From: SKW197 sp049970095 | GTDB taxonomy: Archaea; Thermoplasmatota; Thermoplasmata; Lutacidiplasmatales; SKW197 | DNA length: 34,207 nucleotides | Direction of reading: 5' to 3' | Assembly (NCBI GenBank): GCA_049970095.1 | Contig: JBMFNP010000015.1 | Location: forward strand, 1-34,207 | Shown here: positions 13,636 through 22,321 of the stretch, one piece after another | How the letters are laid out: each line of letters begins with the position of its first letter | Numbering within the stretch: position 1 is the stretch's first letter | The notes under the pieces: model-generated | Told to the model about the DNA's origin: nothing | Database searches by the model: none | The model's input: the letters and a program-made list of their open reading frames with translations, nothing else | Position numbers and translations under genes: made by a program

Positions 13636-15399
13636 CTACTCACCAAAGAATCCTCTTAATAGCGGATGCATCTCCATCAATTGCTCCCTTGCCATCGCCT
13701 CATACAGATTTATCATAATTCCAACTGTAAGAAGCACACCCGTGCCTGAAGCATTGCCCACCGTACCAATCATATCAGCAACTGCAGCAAGCGCGCCCAC
13801 TGCCGCACCACTGAAAATCGTCACATAAGGAATGTAGCGGTCCAGCACTCTTTCAAGAATCCTCGGGTCCCTTCTGAAACCAGGAATCTGCATTCCCTGA
13901 CGCTCAATCTGCTCAGCCACAGCCTTGGAATTCATGTTTGTCGTTTCAATCCAGAACTTTGCGAAAAATATGGAACCGATCACCATCACAGAGAAGAACA
14001 CAATCACATGTGCCAGAACCTGCCAGTATGTGTGCCCGCGCATATAACCCTCATACCTCTGCGGATTGAATAGCGGGAGCAACCACTCATGCAATCCATT
14101 AACCGTTGAGAGGTAATATGCACCACCGGAGATTGCAGTAGATTGTGAAATTCCAAGTTGCTCTGCCTGCTCTGGTGTTGGATATGCACCAATCCACCAT
14201 TGATGACCAAGGTAAGGAATCTGCGAGAGTGTTGGATGGCTCCAGAGCAACATTGAAAACATTGCAATATTTGCGAGGAGTGCAGACATAAGAATTACAG
14301 GAATGTTTGAGGCGTACATTAACCTAATTGGATACCTTCCCCTTGCACCCCTTGCTCTTCCATGTGCCAATGGCAATTCAAGGCGTGTAGATTCTACATA
14401 TGCAACGACGAAGAAAATTCCAATTGTGCCTATAAGGGCAATAACTGGATTTGGATGTGCAAGGAATATTTGCTCAAACCCACCATTTGCGAGTTCACCA
14501 GCACTCATATTTTGGAGCATGTAAATTGTCTTTGGAATTGTGCCTGCAGGTGGATTTGAAAGCGAAAGCGATTCCGTTGCCTTTACAGGAAGCCAGTTAA
14601 TTGTACCAGTGAAAATTGCCTCTGCTACACCTGCAGCAATGAACAAGCTTATACCGCTACCAATCCCCCACTTTGAAACCACCTCATCCATAAGAAATAC
14701 CAGATAACTACCAAATACCAGTTGAATCACAATGATTGCCTGGGCAATTGTCTGTCCGTTGCCACCTGACCATCCGTTTAATGCCTCCACCAGCGAATGT
14801 GAAGGTGTAAGATATCCATAAACCTGTGGAATTGCCTCAACAAAAATCATTGCAATAACTATAAGTTTCTGGGTTGACTGATAGACTGCCTTGTCCTCGC
14901 TTTTTGAAAGATCAAGGGAGATTATTTTTGCACCAGTAAATAGTTGCATTATGATTGAACCCGTAACAATTGGACCTATACCAAGATGCATGAGAGAGCC
15001 TTGAGCACCTGCCATGATCACACGCCATGATGCAAAGAGGTCAATTGTCTTCTTTTGGTCCAAACCGAAAAGCATCACATTTGTCATCACAAAGTAAAGA
15101 ATGAGAATCAATGCGGTCCAGAGCATTTTCTTTTTGAAAACCACATGTCCATCAGGCTTTTTCACTGCTGGTAGGCGGTCCGTGACCACCTTCAGCCCAT
15201 AAAGCTTGCTTTTATCACCTGCATATGACCACCCAAGAAACACAAATGCCCACAGGAAACCCATTAAAATTCCGAAAAACACGAGTGCTAATGTCTCCGG
15301 GTGAAGTGCATAGTAATATATCACCATTGAGAGCACAAAAAAGAATACACAAGGAATTGCTACCTTATAGTTTCTGGGCACTTTTTCTTCTTCAGCCAT
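13636..15399 (-). CDS. secY: Preprotein translocase subunit SecY with N-terminal two-TM extension
   Basis: The channel subunit of the Sec translocon. The canonical part starts at about residue 65 (LYGLKVVTDRLPAV), with the plug-side GIGPIVTGSIIMQL, the SKWGIGSGISLFIAAG segment and the C-terminal PGFRRDPRILERVLDRYIPYVT intact. At 587 residues it is longer than typical archaeal SecY. Residues about 15-60 hold two extra hydrophobic segments before the canonical first TM helix, giving about 12 instead of 10. The start is ATG 15399 with GAGGTG 6 nt upstream; an in-frame GTG precedes it. It follows uL15 and precedes the DUF106 insertase. Confidence 0.97.
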   Translation of the reverse strand: MAEEEKVPRNYKVAIPCVFFFVLSMVIYYYALHPETLALVFFGILMGFLWAFVFLGWSYAGDKSKLYGLKVVTDRLPAVKKPDGHVVFKKKMLWTALILILYFVMTNVMLFGLDQKKTIDLFASWRVIMAGAQGSLMHLGIGPIVTGSIIMQLFTGAKIISLDLSKSEDKAVYQSTQKLIVIAMIFVEAIPQVYGYLTPSHSLVEALNGWSGGNGQTIAQAIIVIQLVFGSYLVFLMDEVVSKWGIGSGISLFIAAGVAEAIFTGTINWLPVKATESLSLSNPPAGTIPKTIYMLQNMSAGELANGGFEQIFLAHPNPVIALIGTIGIFFVVAYVESTRLELPLAHGRARGARGRYPIRLMYASNIPVILMSALLANIAMFSMLLWSHPTLSQIPYLGHQWWIGAYPTPEQAEQLGISQSTAISGGAYYLSTVNGLHEWLLPLFNPQRYEGYMRGHTYWQVLAHVIVFFSVMVIGSIFFAKFWIETTNMNSKAVAEQIERQGMQIPGFRRDPRILERVLDRYIPYVTIFSGAAVGALAAVADMIGTVGNASGTGVLLTVGIMINLYEAMAREQLMEMHPLLRGFFGE

Positions 15400-15410
15400 C
15401 ACCTACACCT

Positions 15411-15836
15411 CTATTCCTGAATAACCTCGCCACCAATTTCCCTTACCTTTTCAGCAGCGTTTTCCGAGCGCATATCCACAATTATTTTGCATTTTCTTGT
15501 AATCCTTCCCTTTCCAAGTAGTTTGTCAATGCCCAATTCACGCAAATTGATGAGATATATGCCCTCTTCCTCTTTTATTTTCCCCTCTGCAAGCCAGCGC
15601 TCAAAATTCTCCTCAATTTCCTGGAGATTAATCACATTCAATTCCTCTGAAACCTCCGGTGGGCGCTTGAAGCCATGTCTGCCAAAATGGAACGGGCGGT
15701 ATTTATTCATTGCCATGAACTTGTGTTTGTGGAGTCCCGCATTTCCCTTTCCACCACGGATGCCTGCACCCCTGCCAGATTTATAGCCTCTTCCATGGGT
15801 TCTTTGCCCCCTGAATTTATAGGTTCTGCTTGGCAT
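15411..15836 (-). CDS. rpl15: Ribosomal protein uL15
   Basis: A 141-residue large-subunit protein with the Arg/Gly-rich N-terminal arm (GQRTHGRGYKSGRGAGIRGG) that threads into 23S rRNA, then the globular domain with VINLQEIEENFERWLAEG and the C-terminal VDMRSENAAEKVREIGG. A GGAGG ribosome-binding site overlaps the uL30 stop. Confidence 0.97.
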   Translation of the reverse strand: MPSRTYKFRGQRTHGRGYKSGRGAGIRGGKGNAGLHKHKFMAMNKYRPFHFGRHGFKRPPEVSEELNVINLQEIEENFERWLAEGKIKEEEGIYLINLRELGIDKLLGKGRITRKCKIIVDMRSENAAEKVREIGGEVIQE

Positions 15837-15838
15837 AT

Positions 15839-16342
15839 TTATGCCTCCTTCTTTGTTTTCTTTTCTACCTCTAGCTGAAGCATCTTTTCAATCAAATTCT
15901 GAATTGCCTCACCCCTGTATCCAAGTGCACCCCCTGCCTTGAAAATGCGTTTCACAGAGCGGTAGCCACCAACTGGTGGATTTAATCTGAAGAGCGGTTT
16001 GACACCTTTAAGTGCACTGTAATTAAATTCTCCATTTACCACCGCCTGGGAGAATGCATAGATTGAGGAGTATTTTGTATTTGCACGGATATATTCATCA
16101 GTGATTTTTCTGTCTCCTTCAATTCTTCCTTTTATAAGAATCATCTTAGCGAGGGTCTCAGCATTTATTTCTCCCCATGTCACATAGTCCTTTACTTTCT
16201 GGAGCATGCCTCTGTACGCTGGTGTGTCTGGAATCAGCACACAGTGGTTCGTCCTTGTTAAATGTAGTAATCTAAGTGTATCTATTATGTCAGTGTTTGT
16301 TTTGCATGTGCCTTTAACCCTGATAACAGCATAAACTACCAT
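15839..16342 (-). CDS. rpl30: Ribosomal protein uL30, archaeal long form
   Basis: Begins MVVYAVIRVKGTCKTNTDI and continues with LRLLHLTRTNHCVLIPDTP, the uL30 core. It carries the C-terminal archaeal/eukaryotic extension (LFRLNPPVGGYRSVKRIFKAGG), so it is longer than bacterial L30. The in-frame GTG at 16351 is part of the GGTGA ribosome-binding site, so ATG 16342 (spacing 5 nt) is preferred. Confidence 0.96.
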   Translation of the reverse strand: MVVYAVIRVKGTCKTNTDIIDTLRLLHLTRTNHCVLIPDTPAYRGMLQKVKDYVTWGEINAETLAKMILIKGRIEGDRKITDEYIRANTKYSSIYAFSQAVVNGEFNYSALKGVKPLFRLNPPVGGYRSVKRIFKAGGALGYRGEAIQNLIEKMLQLEVEKKTKKEA

Positions 16343-16347
16343 AAAAA

Positions 16348-17064
16348 TCACCTTCTACCTCCTTTTGACTGCTCTGCCTCCTTTAATGCTTTTTCTTCAA
16401 GTTCATCTTTTATCGTTGTGGATCCTATTGGTCCGCTTACAATCTTCAATCTTTTTGCCACATCCTCTGTTACCTTGTATTTTGCAGTCGCTGCAAGTGC
16501 ATTGAACACCGCATATGCAAAATTCACCGTGGTTTTTGAATGCCCCTTTGTAAATCCCCATGCATCTTCAATACCCGCAAACTTCAATATCGGTTTTGCA
16601 ACATCACCCACAGCAAGTGTGACACCCCTAGGTGCTGGTTTAAGAAGCACTTCAACACTTCCGCTTTTACCTTTTACAAGGAATGGGAGGGTATGGGGCC
16701 TCCCACAACCACATTCCCAGGAACCACACCCGCGCTTTATCTCTATGAGGTTCAGCTTTGCATTGCTGACTGCCTGTCTTATTCCTGGCCCAACCTCCTT
16801 GCTTTTTGCCCTTCCTATGCCCACAAACCCATCGCCATTTCCCACAACAACGGTAATTGCAAATTTTACCCTTCTTCCTGAATCTGTCATTCGCTGGACC
16901 ATGTTTACATCAAGAACTTCTTCAGCAAGCTCGGGTAATAAAATATCAACAATTTCCGCTTCTCTTAACGGAAGTTTTGTGCTCAGTGCCTCGCTCATTG
17001 TCTTTATTTTACCTTCTTTCACAAGTTTTCCGAGGCGTGTCCTTGGTATCCAGTCCACTGTCAT
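16348..17064 (-). CDS. rps5: Ribosomal protein uS5
   Basis: A protein of 238 residues from MTVDWIPRTRLGKLVKEG. It has the dsRNA-binding-like N domain (GRRVKFAITVVVGNGDGFVGIGRAKSKE) and the C domain (KSGSVEVLLKPAPRGVTL, VSGPIGSTTIKDE). It also has the archaeal Cys-rich GCGSWECGCG loop. GGAGGTG six bases upstream selects ATG 17064 over the longer frame to 17121, which would overlap uL18. Confidence 0.97.
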   Translation of the reverse strand: MTVDWIPRTRLGKLVKEGKIKTMSEALSTKLPLREAEIVDILLPELAEEVLDVNMVQRMTDSGRRVKFAITVVVGNGDGFVGIGRAKSKEVGPGIRQAVSNAKLNLIEIKRGCGSWECGCGRPHTLPFLVKGKSGSVEVLLKPAPRGVTLAVGDVAKPILKFAGIEDAWGFTKGHSKTTVNFAYAVFNALAATAKYKVTEDVAKRLKIVSGPIGSTTIKDELEEKALKEAEQSKGGRR

Positions 17065-17065
17065 T

Positions 17066-17569
17066 CTATGCACCTCCTTCATCAATCTTCTTTTTGATTT
17101 CTGCAAACAGATGCATATCAAAATTCTTTAGGTGTTTTCCAGATATTCTGTCCTCATCAGGTAATTTTTCAGGATCACAGGGAAGCTTTATGCCAGCATC
17201 AAGCAATCCTTTTACCGCTGCAAAAACTCTTCCACCCTTTGATGGAGAATGCATACCAATATCAAGTACCATCTTTTCCACATTATTTTTCAATGCCCTC
17301 TTTCCCGCAAGATATCCAGCAAGGTAGCTGGCAGGAGTGGTGTCTGTGTTTCCCTTATATCCAAATTTCTTTTTCAGTTCAAAACCTGTGGCTGACGCAA
17401 GCACCCTGTCTCCCTTCTGCTCAAATTCACATACTTGCACGATTATATTTCGGTTTGTTTTCCTTACCACTGCCCTTGGAACCCCTGCCCGCAGAATTTT
17501 AAGGCGAAATCTGTAGTCGGTTTTTCCTTCGCGTTTTCTTCTCATCTGTACACGGTATGTGCGGTGCAT
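17066..17569 (-). CDS. rpl18: Ribosomal protein uL18
   Basis: A 167-residue 5S rRNA-binding protein. The basic N terminus (VQMRRKREGKTDYRFRLK), the TNRNIIVQV strand and the SYLAGYLAGKRAL helix fit archaeal uL18. The ribosome-binding site GGAGTGA overlaps the eL19 stop. Confidence 0.96.
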   Translation of the reverse strand: MHRTYRVQMRRKREGKTDYRFRLKILRAGVPRAVVRKTNRNIIVQVCEFEQKGDRVLASATGFELKKKFGYKGNTDTTPASYLAGYLAGKRALKNNVEKMVLDIGMHSPSKGGRVFAAVKGLLDAGIKLPCDPEKLPDEDRISGKHLKNFDMHLFAEIKKKIDEGGA

Positions 17570-17573
17570 ATTA

Positions 17574-18023
17574 TCACTCCTTCAAAATTCCCTGCATCTT
17601 CAGCTGCATTCTTAGATGTGCTTTGCTCTTGAACACGCCACCTTTTGCCTGGTAATAAAGTTTCCTGTAATCCTTTCTGCTAATTTTACCATTTGCACGA
17701 AGGGTTTTAAGCAATGAGCGAACTGCACGGATTGTCTGCATCCACCTCAATTTTCTTGGCATTCTTGCAAACTTTGAGCCTTCCCTTGAGCCAATACCCC
17801 TCTGCCTTCCTTTTGCTCTCTGCTTTGCCCTGTACCTTATTCTGGCTCTTGAATTCCCTTTCACCTTCTTTGCCTTTATTACACCCGCTGCAATTGCATT
17901 TCTTATGTCTTCTCGCGTAACAGCATTTGCAAGTTCTCCCAGAGCGTTAGGGTCTATCCAGATGCGGTTTATCCCGCACCCAAGGATCTCTGCAGCCATT
18001 CTTTTCTGATTTCTCAGATTCAT
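17574..18023 (-). CDS. rpl19e: Ribosomal protein eL19
   Basis: A 149-residue archaeal/eukaryotic protein. NLRNQKRMAAEILGCG and IWIDPNALGELANAVTRE are signature stretches, followed by the very basic RKGRQ-type central region and a helical tail. It overlaps eL32 by 4 nt (ATGA). Confidence 0.97.
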   Translation of the reverse strand: MNLRNQKRMAAEILGCGINRIWIDPNALGELANAVTREDIRNAIAAGVIKAKKVKGNSRARIRYRAKQRAKGRQRGIGSREGSKFARMPRKLRWMQTIRAVRSLLKTLRANGKISRKDYRKLYYQAKGGVFKSKAHLRMQLKMQGILKE

Positions 18024-18523
18024 TCTCTCACCTTCACAGGATTAAGCACACGAATTCCCATTTTCTCTGCCTCTTTAATAATTTCCATTCTCTTTCGCAT
18101 TCCCACTGTCCTTGCGATCCTGCAGGCTTCCACCTTGGGATCTATGTTTTTGAGTTCATTAATGTTATGCACAAGTACCTCTCTGAAACCAGAAGGATGC
18201 AAGCCTCTGACTGCTTCAGGGCCCCTATATCCTATAGAAACCACATTTGGGCGGTAACCATAATGTCTTCGCATCTTTGAGTGCATACCCCTTGGAACCC
18301 TCCACTTCACGCTCTGGAGACGCTTGTACCTGTGCCACTCCTGACGCAGAAACACCGGTCTTCTGTGATTCAAGTAATTTCTCAGGGCAAGAAGCTTTAT
18401 CAATTTTTCAGATAACTGTGGTTTTTTCTTAGCTTCTACCTTTTTTTTGGTCTCAGAGGGTGCTTTGCCCTCCCCCTGCTCCTCGCCCTTTGCTTCTTTC
18501 TTCTCCTTTTCTTCTTCAGCCAT
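18020..18523 (-). CDS. rpl32e: Ribosomal protein eL32 with charged N-terminal extension
   Basis: The eL32 core starts near residue 50 (LNHRRPVFLRQEWHRYKRL) and includes WRVPRGMHSKMR and PEAVRGLHPSGF. Residues 1-38 are a Glu/Lys-rich low-complexity extension not needed for the core fold. GAGGTGA precedes the ATG. Confidence 0.96.
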   Translation of the reverse strand: MAEEEKEKKEAKGEEQGEGKAPSETKKKVEAKKKPQLSEKLIKLLALRNYLNHRRPVFLRQEWHRYKRLQSVKWRVPRGMHSKMRRHYGYRPNVVSIGYRGPEAVRGLHPSGFREVLVHNINELKNIDPKVEACRIARTVGMRKRMEIIKEAEKMGIRVLNPVKVRE

Positions 18524-18533
18524 TTAATTCACC

Positions 18534-19082
18534 TCATTCCATTGGTTTTTGTGCTTTTGCTGTAATATAAATTCCATCCTGGAACACTCTATTATCATAA
18601 TTTTTGATTCTGGTTGCTCTTTCAATATTTGCTGCAGTGAGCCCGATTTTTTCAATGTCATTCCCTGTGAGTACTAAATCATTGCCCTTCACCACAACCT
18701 TCACATCAGGCAGAATTTTTGCTTTCCTTGGAAGTTTCTCGCCAAGAAAATTTTCTATGAGCAATTCGTTCCCTTTCACGCTCACCTTGATGGGGAAGTG
18801 TGCATAGACGCATTTCATACGATATTCAAATCCCTCGGTAACGCCCCGCATCATGTTTCTGATATGTGCAGCCCATGTGCCCACAATTGCCTTTTCTCTT
18901 CTTGTGGGTTTTTCAGCAGAAATAAGGAATTTTCCATCTTTCAAAACCATGTGAATTCTTGCATGTTTAAATTCTCTCTCCAGTTTCCCTCTCTTGCCAG
19001 AAATGCGTACGAGGTTTCCATCCAGCTCTGCCTTCACATCTGGAGGAACATCCACTGTGATTTCAATTTTTTCTTCCCTCAT
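18534..19082 (-). CDS. rpl6: Ribosomal protein uL6
   Basis: A 182-residue protein with the two repeated uL6 domains: ISGKRGKLEREFKHARI in the first, VTEGFEYRMKCVYAHFPI at the junction and GNDIEKIGLTAANIERAT in the second. Ribosome-binding site GAGGTGG precedes ATG 19082. Confidence 0.97.
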   Translation of the reverse strand: MREEKIEITVDVPPDVKAELDGNLVRISGKRGKLEREFKHARIHMVLKDGKFLISAEKPTRREKAIVGTWAAHIRNMMRGVTEGFEYRMKCVYAHFPIKVSVKGNELLIENFLGEKLPRKAKILPDVKVVVKGNDLVLTGNDIEKIGLTAANIERATRIKNYDNRVFQDGIYITAKAQKPME

Positions 19083-19091
19083 GTTCCCACC

Positions 19092-19478
19092 TCAATACAC
19101 ATAGGCAAGCAGTTTGCCACCAATTCCAAGTTCCTTCGCCTTCACATTTGAAATCACACCAGCAGTGGTTGTGAGGATGAGAATTCCAAAGTCCTGGCCA
19201 GGCAAAAATCTCGCTTCATACCTTTCAATGTCCCTTACTTTTACTGAAAATCTGGGTTTAATGACGCCACAACTGTTAATAGAACCCACAAGGCTTACCT
19301 TGAATAGCCCAGATTTTCCATCGTCCACAAATTCAAACTCCTTCACATAGTTGTAATCTCTCATCACCTTGAGAACATTGCCAATTAATTTAGATGCTTT
19401 TACCTCACATACCTTCTTTCCTGATTTTTCAGCATTTTTTATTTTCACCAGCACATCATTCAATGGGTCGCTCTGCAT
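19092..19478 (-). CDS. rps8: Ribosomal protein uS8
   Basis: A 128-residue 16S rRNA-binding protein with the N-terminal SDPLNDVLVKIKNAEKSG and the archaeal C-terminal FGILILTTTAGVISNVKAKE. The GAGGTGA before its ATG overlaps the uS14 stop. Confidence 0.97.
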   Translation of the reverse strand: MQSDPLNDVLVKIKNAEKSGKKVCEVKASKLIGNVLKVMRDYNYVKEFEFVDDGKSGLFKVSLVGSINSCGVIKPRFSVKVRDIERYEARFLPGQDFGILILTTTAGVISNVKAKELGIGGKLLAYVY

Positions 19479-19489
19479 ATTTTCTCACC

Positions 19490-19636
19490 TCACGAATATT
19501 TTTTGAATCCGATTTCGGGTGCAATTTCTCTGAAACATTGCCTGCACAGATGCATCCCATATCTCCTTACTATTCCTCGCTTTCTCCCGCAGCGGTGGCA
19601 CCCTATTTTCCTTCCAAACATCTTTTTTGGTTTCAT
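19490..19636 (-). CDS. rps14: Ribosomal protein uS14, zinc-binding short form
   Basis: A short gene between uL5 and uS8 that encodes 48 residues. It starts MKPKKMFGRKIGCHRCGRKR and ends EIAPEIGFKKYS. The zinc knuckle is C13-x2-C16 with C31-x2-C34, as in archaeal uS14. GAGGTGA lies six bases before ATG 19636 at the end of uL5. Confidence 0.95.
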   Translation of the reverse strand: MKPKKMFGRKIGCHRCGRKRGIVRRYGMHLCRQCFREIAPEIGFKKYS

Positions 19637-19640
19637 AGGT

Positions 19641-20168
19641 TCACCTCAATGACACAATTTCAACATTGAATTTTTCCTTTAGAAATTTCATAGCCTCTTC
19701 CCTTGTAATACGGTGTTTTTTTGAAACTTTACTTCTTGCCCTTTTTCTTGTTTCCACCCTTTTACCAGGCCTTGTTAGTACAGCACAAACATCCATTCCA
19801 AAAATTCCAATGTTAGGGTCATATTTCATTCCTTCAAAATCAGTGTAGTCTGCGATACCAAAAGAGAAATTCCCATAGGGGTCAAAAGAATACTCTGCAA
19901 TTTTGTTTTCCCTGATCCACAATGCTCTTTTCAGAAATTCCTCTGCTTCCTTTCCTCTCAAAGTGACTTTAACACCAATGGACATGCCTTTTCTTACTCC
20001 GAGATCCCTGTTGGTGACTTTTGCTCTTGTAATTGCGGGTTTTCTACCAGTAAGCATTGAAATTACTTTCTCTGCTTTTTGTAATCGCTCACCGCCTTCC
20101 CCAACACCGATATTTACAACCACTTTCTCAAGCTTAATCCTTCGCATTGGATTTTCCTTCTCGCTCAT
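19641..20168 (-). CDS. rpl5: Ribosomal protein uL5
   Basis: A 175-residue 5S rRNA-binding protein with KVVVNIGVGEGGERLQKAEK, ITRAKVTNRDLGVRKGM and IGIFGMDVCAVLTRPGKRV, all typical of archaeal uL5. It overlaps eS4 by 4 nt. Confidence 0.97.
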   Translation of the reverse strand: MSEKENPMRRIKLEKVVVNIGVGEGGERLQKAEKVISMLTGRKPAITRAKVTNRDLGVRKGMSIGVKVTLRGKEAEEFLKRALWIRENKIAEYSFDPYGNFSFGIADYTDFEGMKYDPNIGIFGMDVCAVLTRPGKRVETRKRARSKVSKKHRITREEAMKFLKEKFNVEIVSLR

Positions 20169-20878
20169 ATAACCTTCACCTCTGGTAATTTGATTTCAGG
20201 CACCTTTATACCAATAACAAAAACCTTGTCCTTCACTGTGGAAAATCCTTCTTTGAAATACACAACATTCGGGCGTGATGCAGAAACCACTTCCTGTCCT
20301 GCAATTGTAGCAATTTCACCTACATGCTGTCCACCGATAAAATAGCACAGATTTCCAATTTCAAACCCAAATCTGTTAATTATTTTCTGGCTCGGAACCT
20401 CTATTTTCAGCGTGTCCCATGTGCGATATTCACCAGGTTTCTCAACAAGAATGTTTCTCCCGTCATGTAAATTCAGCTGCGTAATTCCTTTTTTCTGTGT
20501 TGTCTTGTTTTCTATTCTTACAAGCTTCCATTTCGCTTCATCAGGCGAAATTTTTACTGGCACAAGCTTTCCATTCCTATCAATAAGGATTCTGTAGTGC
20601 TCGCCAGTGCACTCAATGCTCACCACATCCATCAGTCCTGCTCCCTGCTTCACCTCCCTTACCACCTTCCCATCAATCTTTATTTCACCTGCAGAAACAA
20701 TTCTTTTTGCCTCTCTCGCATTATCACAGCATCCAAGATAGTCTCTTAGCAGAAGTGTAAGTGGGATAGATTCCCACAGTTTGTGCTTACCTGGTAAGGG
20801 TCTGGTGACAAACTTATGGGTCTTTCTTGGAAGCTTCCATGTAGTTGGGGCAGGCAATCTTTTAAGATGTTTGCTCAT
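20165..20878 (-). CDS. rps4e: Ribosomal protein eS4
   Basis: A 237-residue archaeal/eukaryotic protein with an N-terminal HLKRLPAPTTWKLPRK arm, an S4-like RNA-binding region (LRDYLGCCDNAREAKRIVSA), a central domain and a C-terminal KOW-like part (GEIATIAGQE). It overlaps uL24 and uL5 by 4 nt each. Confidence 0.97.
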   Translation of the reverse strand: MSKHLKRLPAPTTWKLPRKTHKFVTRPLPGKHKLWESIPLTLLLRDYLGCCDNAREAKRIVSAGEIKIDGKVVREVKQGAGLMDVVSIECTGEHYRILIDRNGKLVPVKISPDEAKWKLVRIENKTTQKKGITQLNLHDGRNILVEKPGEYRTWDTLKIEVPSQKIINRFGFEIGNLCYFIGGQHVGEIATIAGQEVVSASRPNVVYFKEGFSTVKDKVFVIGIKVPEIKLPEVKVI

Positions 20879-21303
20879 GGTTTCACCTCTTCAACAATTT
20901 TCTCGGTTTCTTCGGATTTTGCTTCTTCCGTTTTGGTTTCTTCAGGAGGTGGCAACTCTTCCTTCAATTTTGCCCTCCTCCTCGGATCTGTTAAATTCAG
21001 TTTGACAATCATAACATTTGAGGGATGTATAGGATATGGTTTGAGTTTCCCATCTGCCTTTTTCACAGTAACATTTTCAATATGGAGGCGCAATTTTTTA
21101 TAATCCACTTTTGCTACTTTCTCTATTGTACCCTTAAACTGGCCCCGCATGATTCTTACAGTATCTCCTTTTACTACACCAAGTGTCCTCAGCCCATACT
21201 TCTTTCTTAATTCCTTATCAAGGAGGCAATGAAACACCTTCTTTCTTTCATGCAATGGTGCCCTAAACAGTTTCTTTCTTTCCTTTCTCGGCTGGATACT
21301 CAT
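20875..21303 (-). CDS. rpl24: Ribosomal protein uL24 with acidic C-terminal tail
   Basis: The KOW motif region GVVKGDTVRIMRGQFKGTIE (about residues 42-61) and IHPSNVMIVKLNL identify uL24. Residues about 115-142 are a Glu/Lys/Thr-rich tail (PPPEETKTEEAKSEE). GAGGTGA precedes the ATG. Confidence 0.96.
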   Translation of the reverse strand: MSIQPRKERKKLFRAPLHERKKVFHCLLDKELRKKYGLRTLGVVKGDTVRIMRGQFKGTIEKVAKVDYKKLRLHIENVTVKKADGKLKPYPIHPSNVMIVKLNLTDPRRRAKLKEELPPPEETKTEEAKSEETEKIVEEVKP

Positions 21304-21312
21304 TTTATCACC

Positions 21313-21711
21313 TCATACAATTATAGATGCGACTGCTGCAATTCTTGGCCATCTTTCAGCTGCCTCCCTTGCCACAGGGCCTTTTATATCCGAACCCTTT
21401 ACTTCACCAGTCTCTGTGGTTATCACCGCAGCGTTGTTTTCAAATTGCACAATCGTACCATCTGGTCTTCTGAACGGGCGCTTCTGCCTCACAATCACCG
21501 CATAAACTACCTGTTTGCGCATCTCGGGTGTTCCTTTTTTTACTGATGCCACAACTATATCTCCAATTCCAGCAGAAGGATACCTTCTGTGAGAGCCATG
21601 ATATTTAGGCACTGCAACAATTTCAATCACCTTTGCACCTGTGTTATCTATGCATTCCAATCTTGCACCTTTGGGTAAACCTCTAGTTTGTTTGCCTGGA
21701 AGCCCTTTCAT
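21313..21711 (-). CDS. rpl14: Ribosomal protein uL14
   Basis: A 132-residue protein with ARLECIDNTGAKVIEIVAVP, AGIGDIVVASVKKGTPEMRK and the C-terminal GPVAREAAERWPRIAAVAS, fully typical of archaeal uL14. It overlaps uS17 by 4 nt (ATGA). Confidence 0.98.
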   Translation of the reverse strand: MKGLPGKQTRGLPKGARLECIDNTGAKVIEIVAVPKYHGSHRRYPSAGIGDIVVASVKKGTPEMRKQVVYAVIVRQKRPFRRPDGTIVQFENNAAVITTETGEVKGSDIKGPVAREAAERWPRIAAVASIIV

Positions 21712-22058
21712 TTTTGGTCACCCCTTTTCTCCACACCAATTACCACAAAAGATACTGTTTTGCTTAAAGGTCTGCATTCCATGATCTTTACATGGTCACC
21801 AACCTTCGCATTTAGGCATGGAGGACTATGGGCTGCATACCTTCTTGTTCTCTTCTCATATCTCTCGTATTTCTTAAGATACCAGAGATATTCTCTTTCT
21901 ACAATAACAGTGGACTGCATTTTATCTGAAGCAACCACTCCTTCAATTATTTGCCCTCTCACCGCTAAACTGCCATGAAATGGACAGTTTTTATCTGTGC
22001 AACCCTTTTCAGGTATCGGAACATCTACACCTATATTTCTTGCTTTCTTTTCCGCCAT
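21708..22058 (-). CDS. rps17: Ribosomal protein uS17
   Basis: A protein of 116 residues from ATG 22058, which is 5 nt after GGTGA; an in-frame GTG at 22067 is part of that site. It has the archaeal N-terminal part with C-x4-C-PFHG, then the OB-fold core (VIVEREYLWYLKKYERYEKR, KVGDHVKIMECRPLSKT). Confidence 0.96.
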   Translation of the reverse strand: MAEKKARNIGVDVPIPEKGCTDKNCPFHGSLAVRGQIIEGVVASDKMQSTVIVEREYLWYLKKYERYEKRTRRYAAHSPPCLNAKVGDHVKIMECRPLSKTVSFVVIGVEKRGDQK

Positions 22059-22063
22059 ATTTT

Positions 22064-22321
22064 TCACCTTCTTATCTTTTTGATTCTATCCTCTGGACGA
22101 AACATTATTTTGTTACCATCAATCTGATAACCTTCAGGAAGGATTTTGAACACCAGGTTTTGTTTGGGAATTTTCATATCTTCACCGTCCACATGAATTA
22201 TGAGCATGTGTTTGGTCTCATCCACCACAATTCCCCTTATTCCCACAAGGGTTTTTTGAGGTGCAGAGACAATTTCTATCTCACGCCCTATGAATTCACC
22301 CTTTAGCACCTTCTTTTTCAC
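22064..22321 (-). CDS. rnp1: RNase P protein component 1 (Rpp29/Rnp1)
   Basis: An 85-residue Sm-like beta-barrel protein that partners the RNase P RNA in 5' maturation of tRNA. The pattern GEFIGREIEIVSAPQKTLVG, IVVDETKHMLII and GNKIMFRPEDRIKKI matches Rpp29. The start is GTG at 22321, overlapping the aIF1 stop (GTGA) with GGAGGT three bases upstream. Its place between aIF1 and uS17 is the usual archaeal one. Confidence 0.93.
   Translation of the reverse strand: MKKKVLKGEFIGREIEIVSAPQKTLVGIRGIVVDETKHMLIIHVDGEDMKIPKQNLVFKILPEGYQIDGNKIMFRPEDRIKKIRR

Noticed and set aside
16418..17131. 237-aa plus-strand open frame
   Set aside because: Antisense to uS5, which has clear family motifs and a ribosome-binding site.
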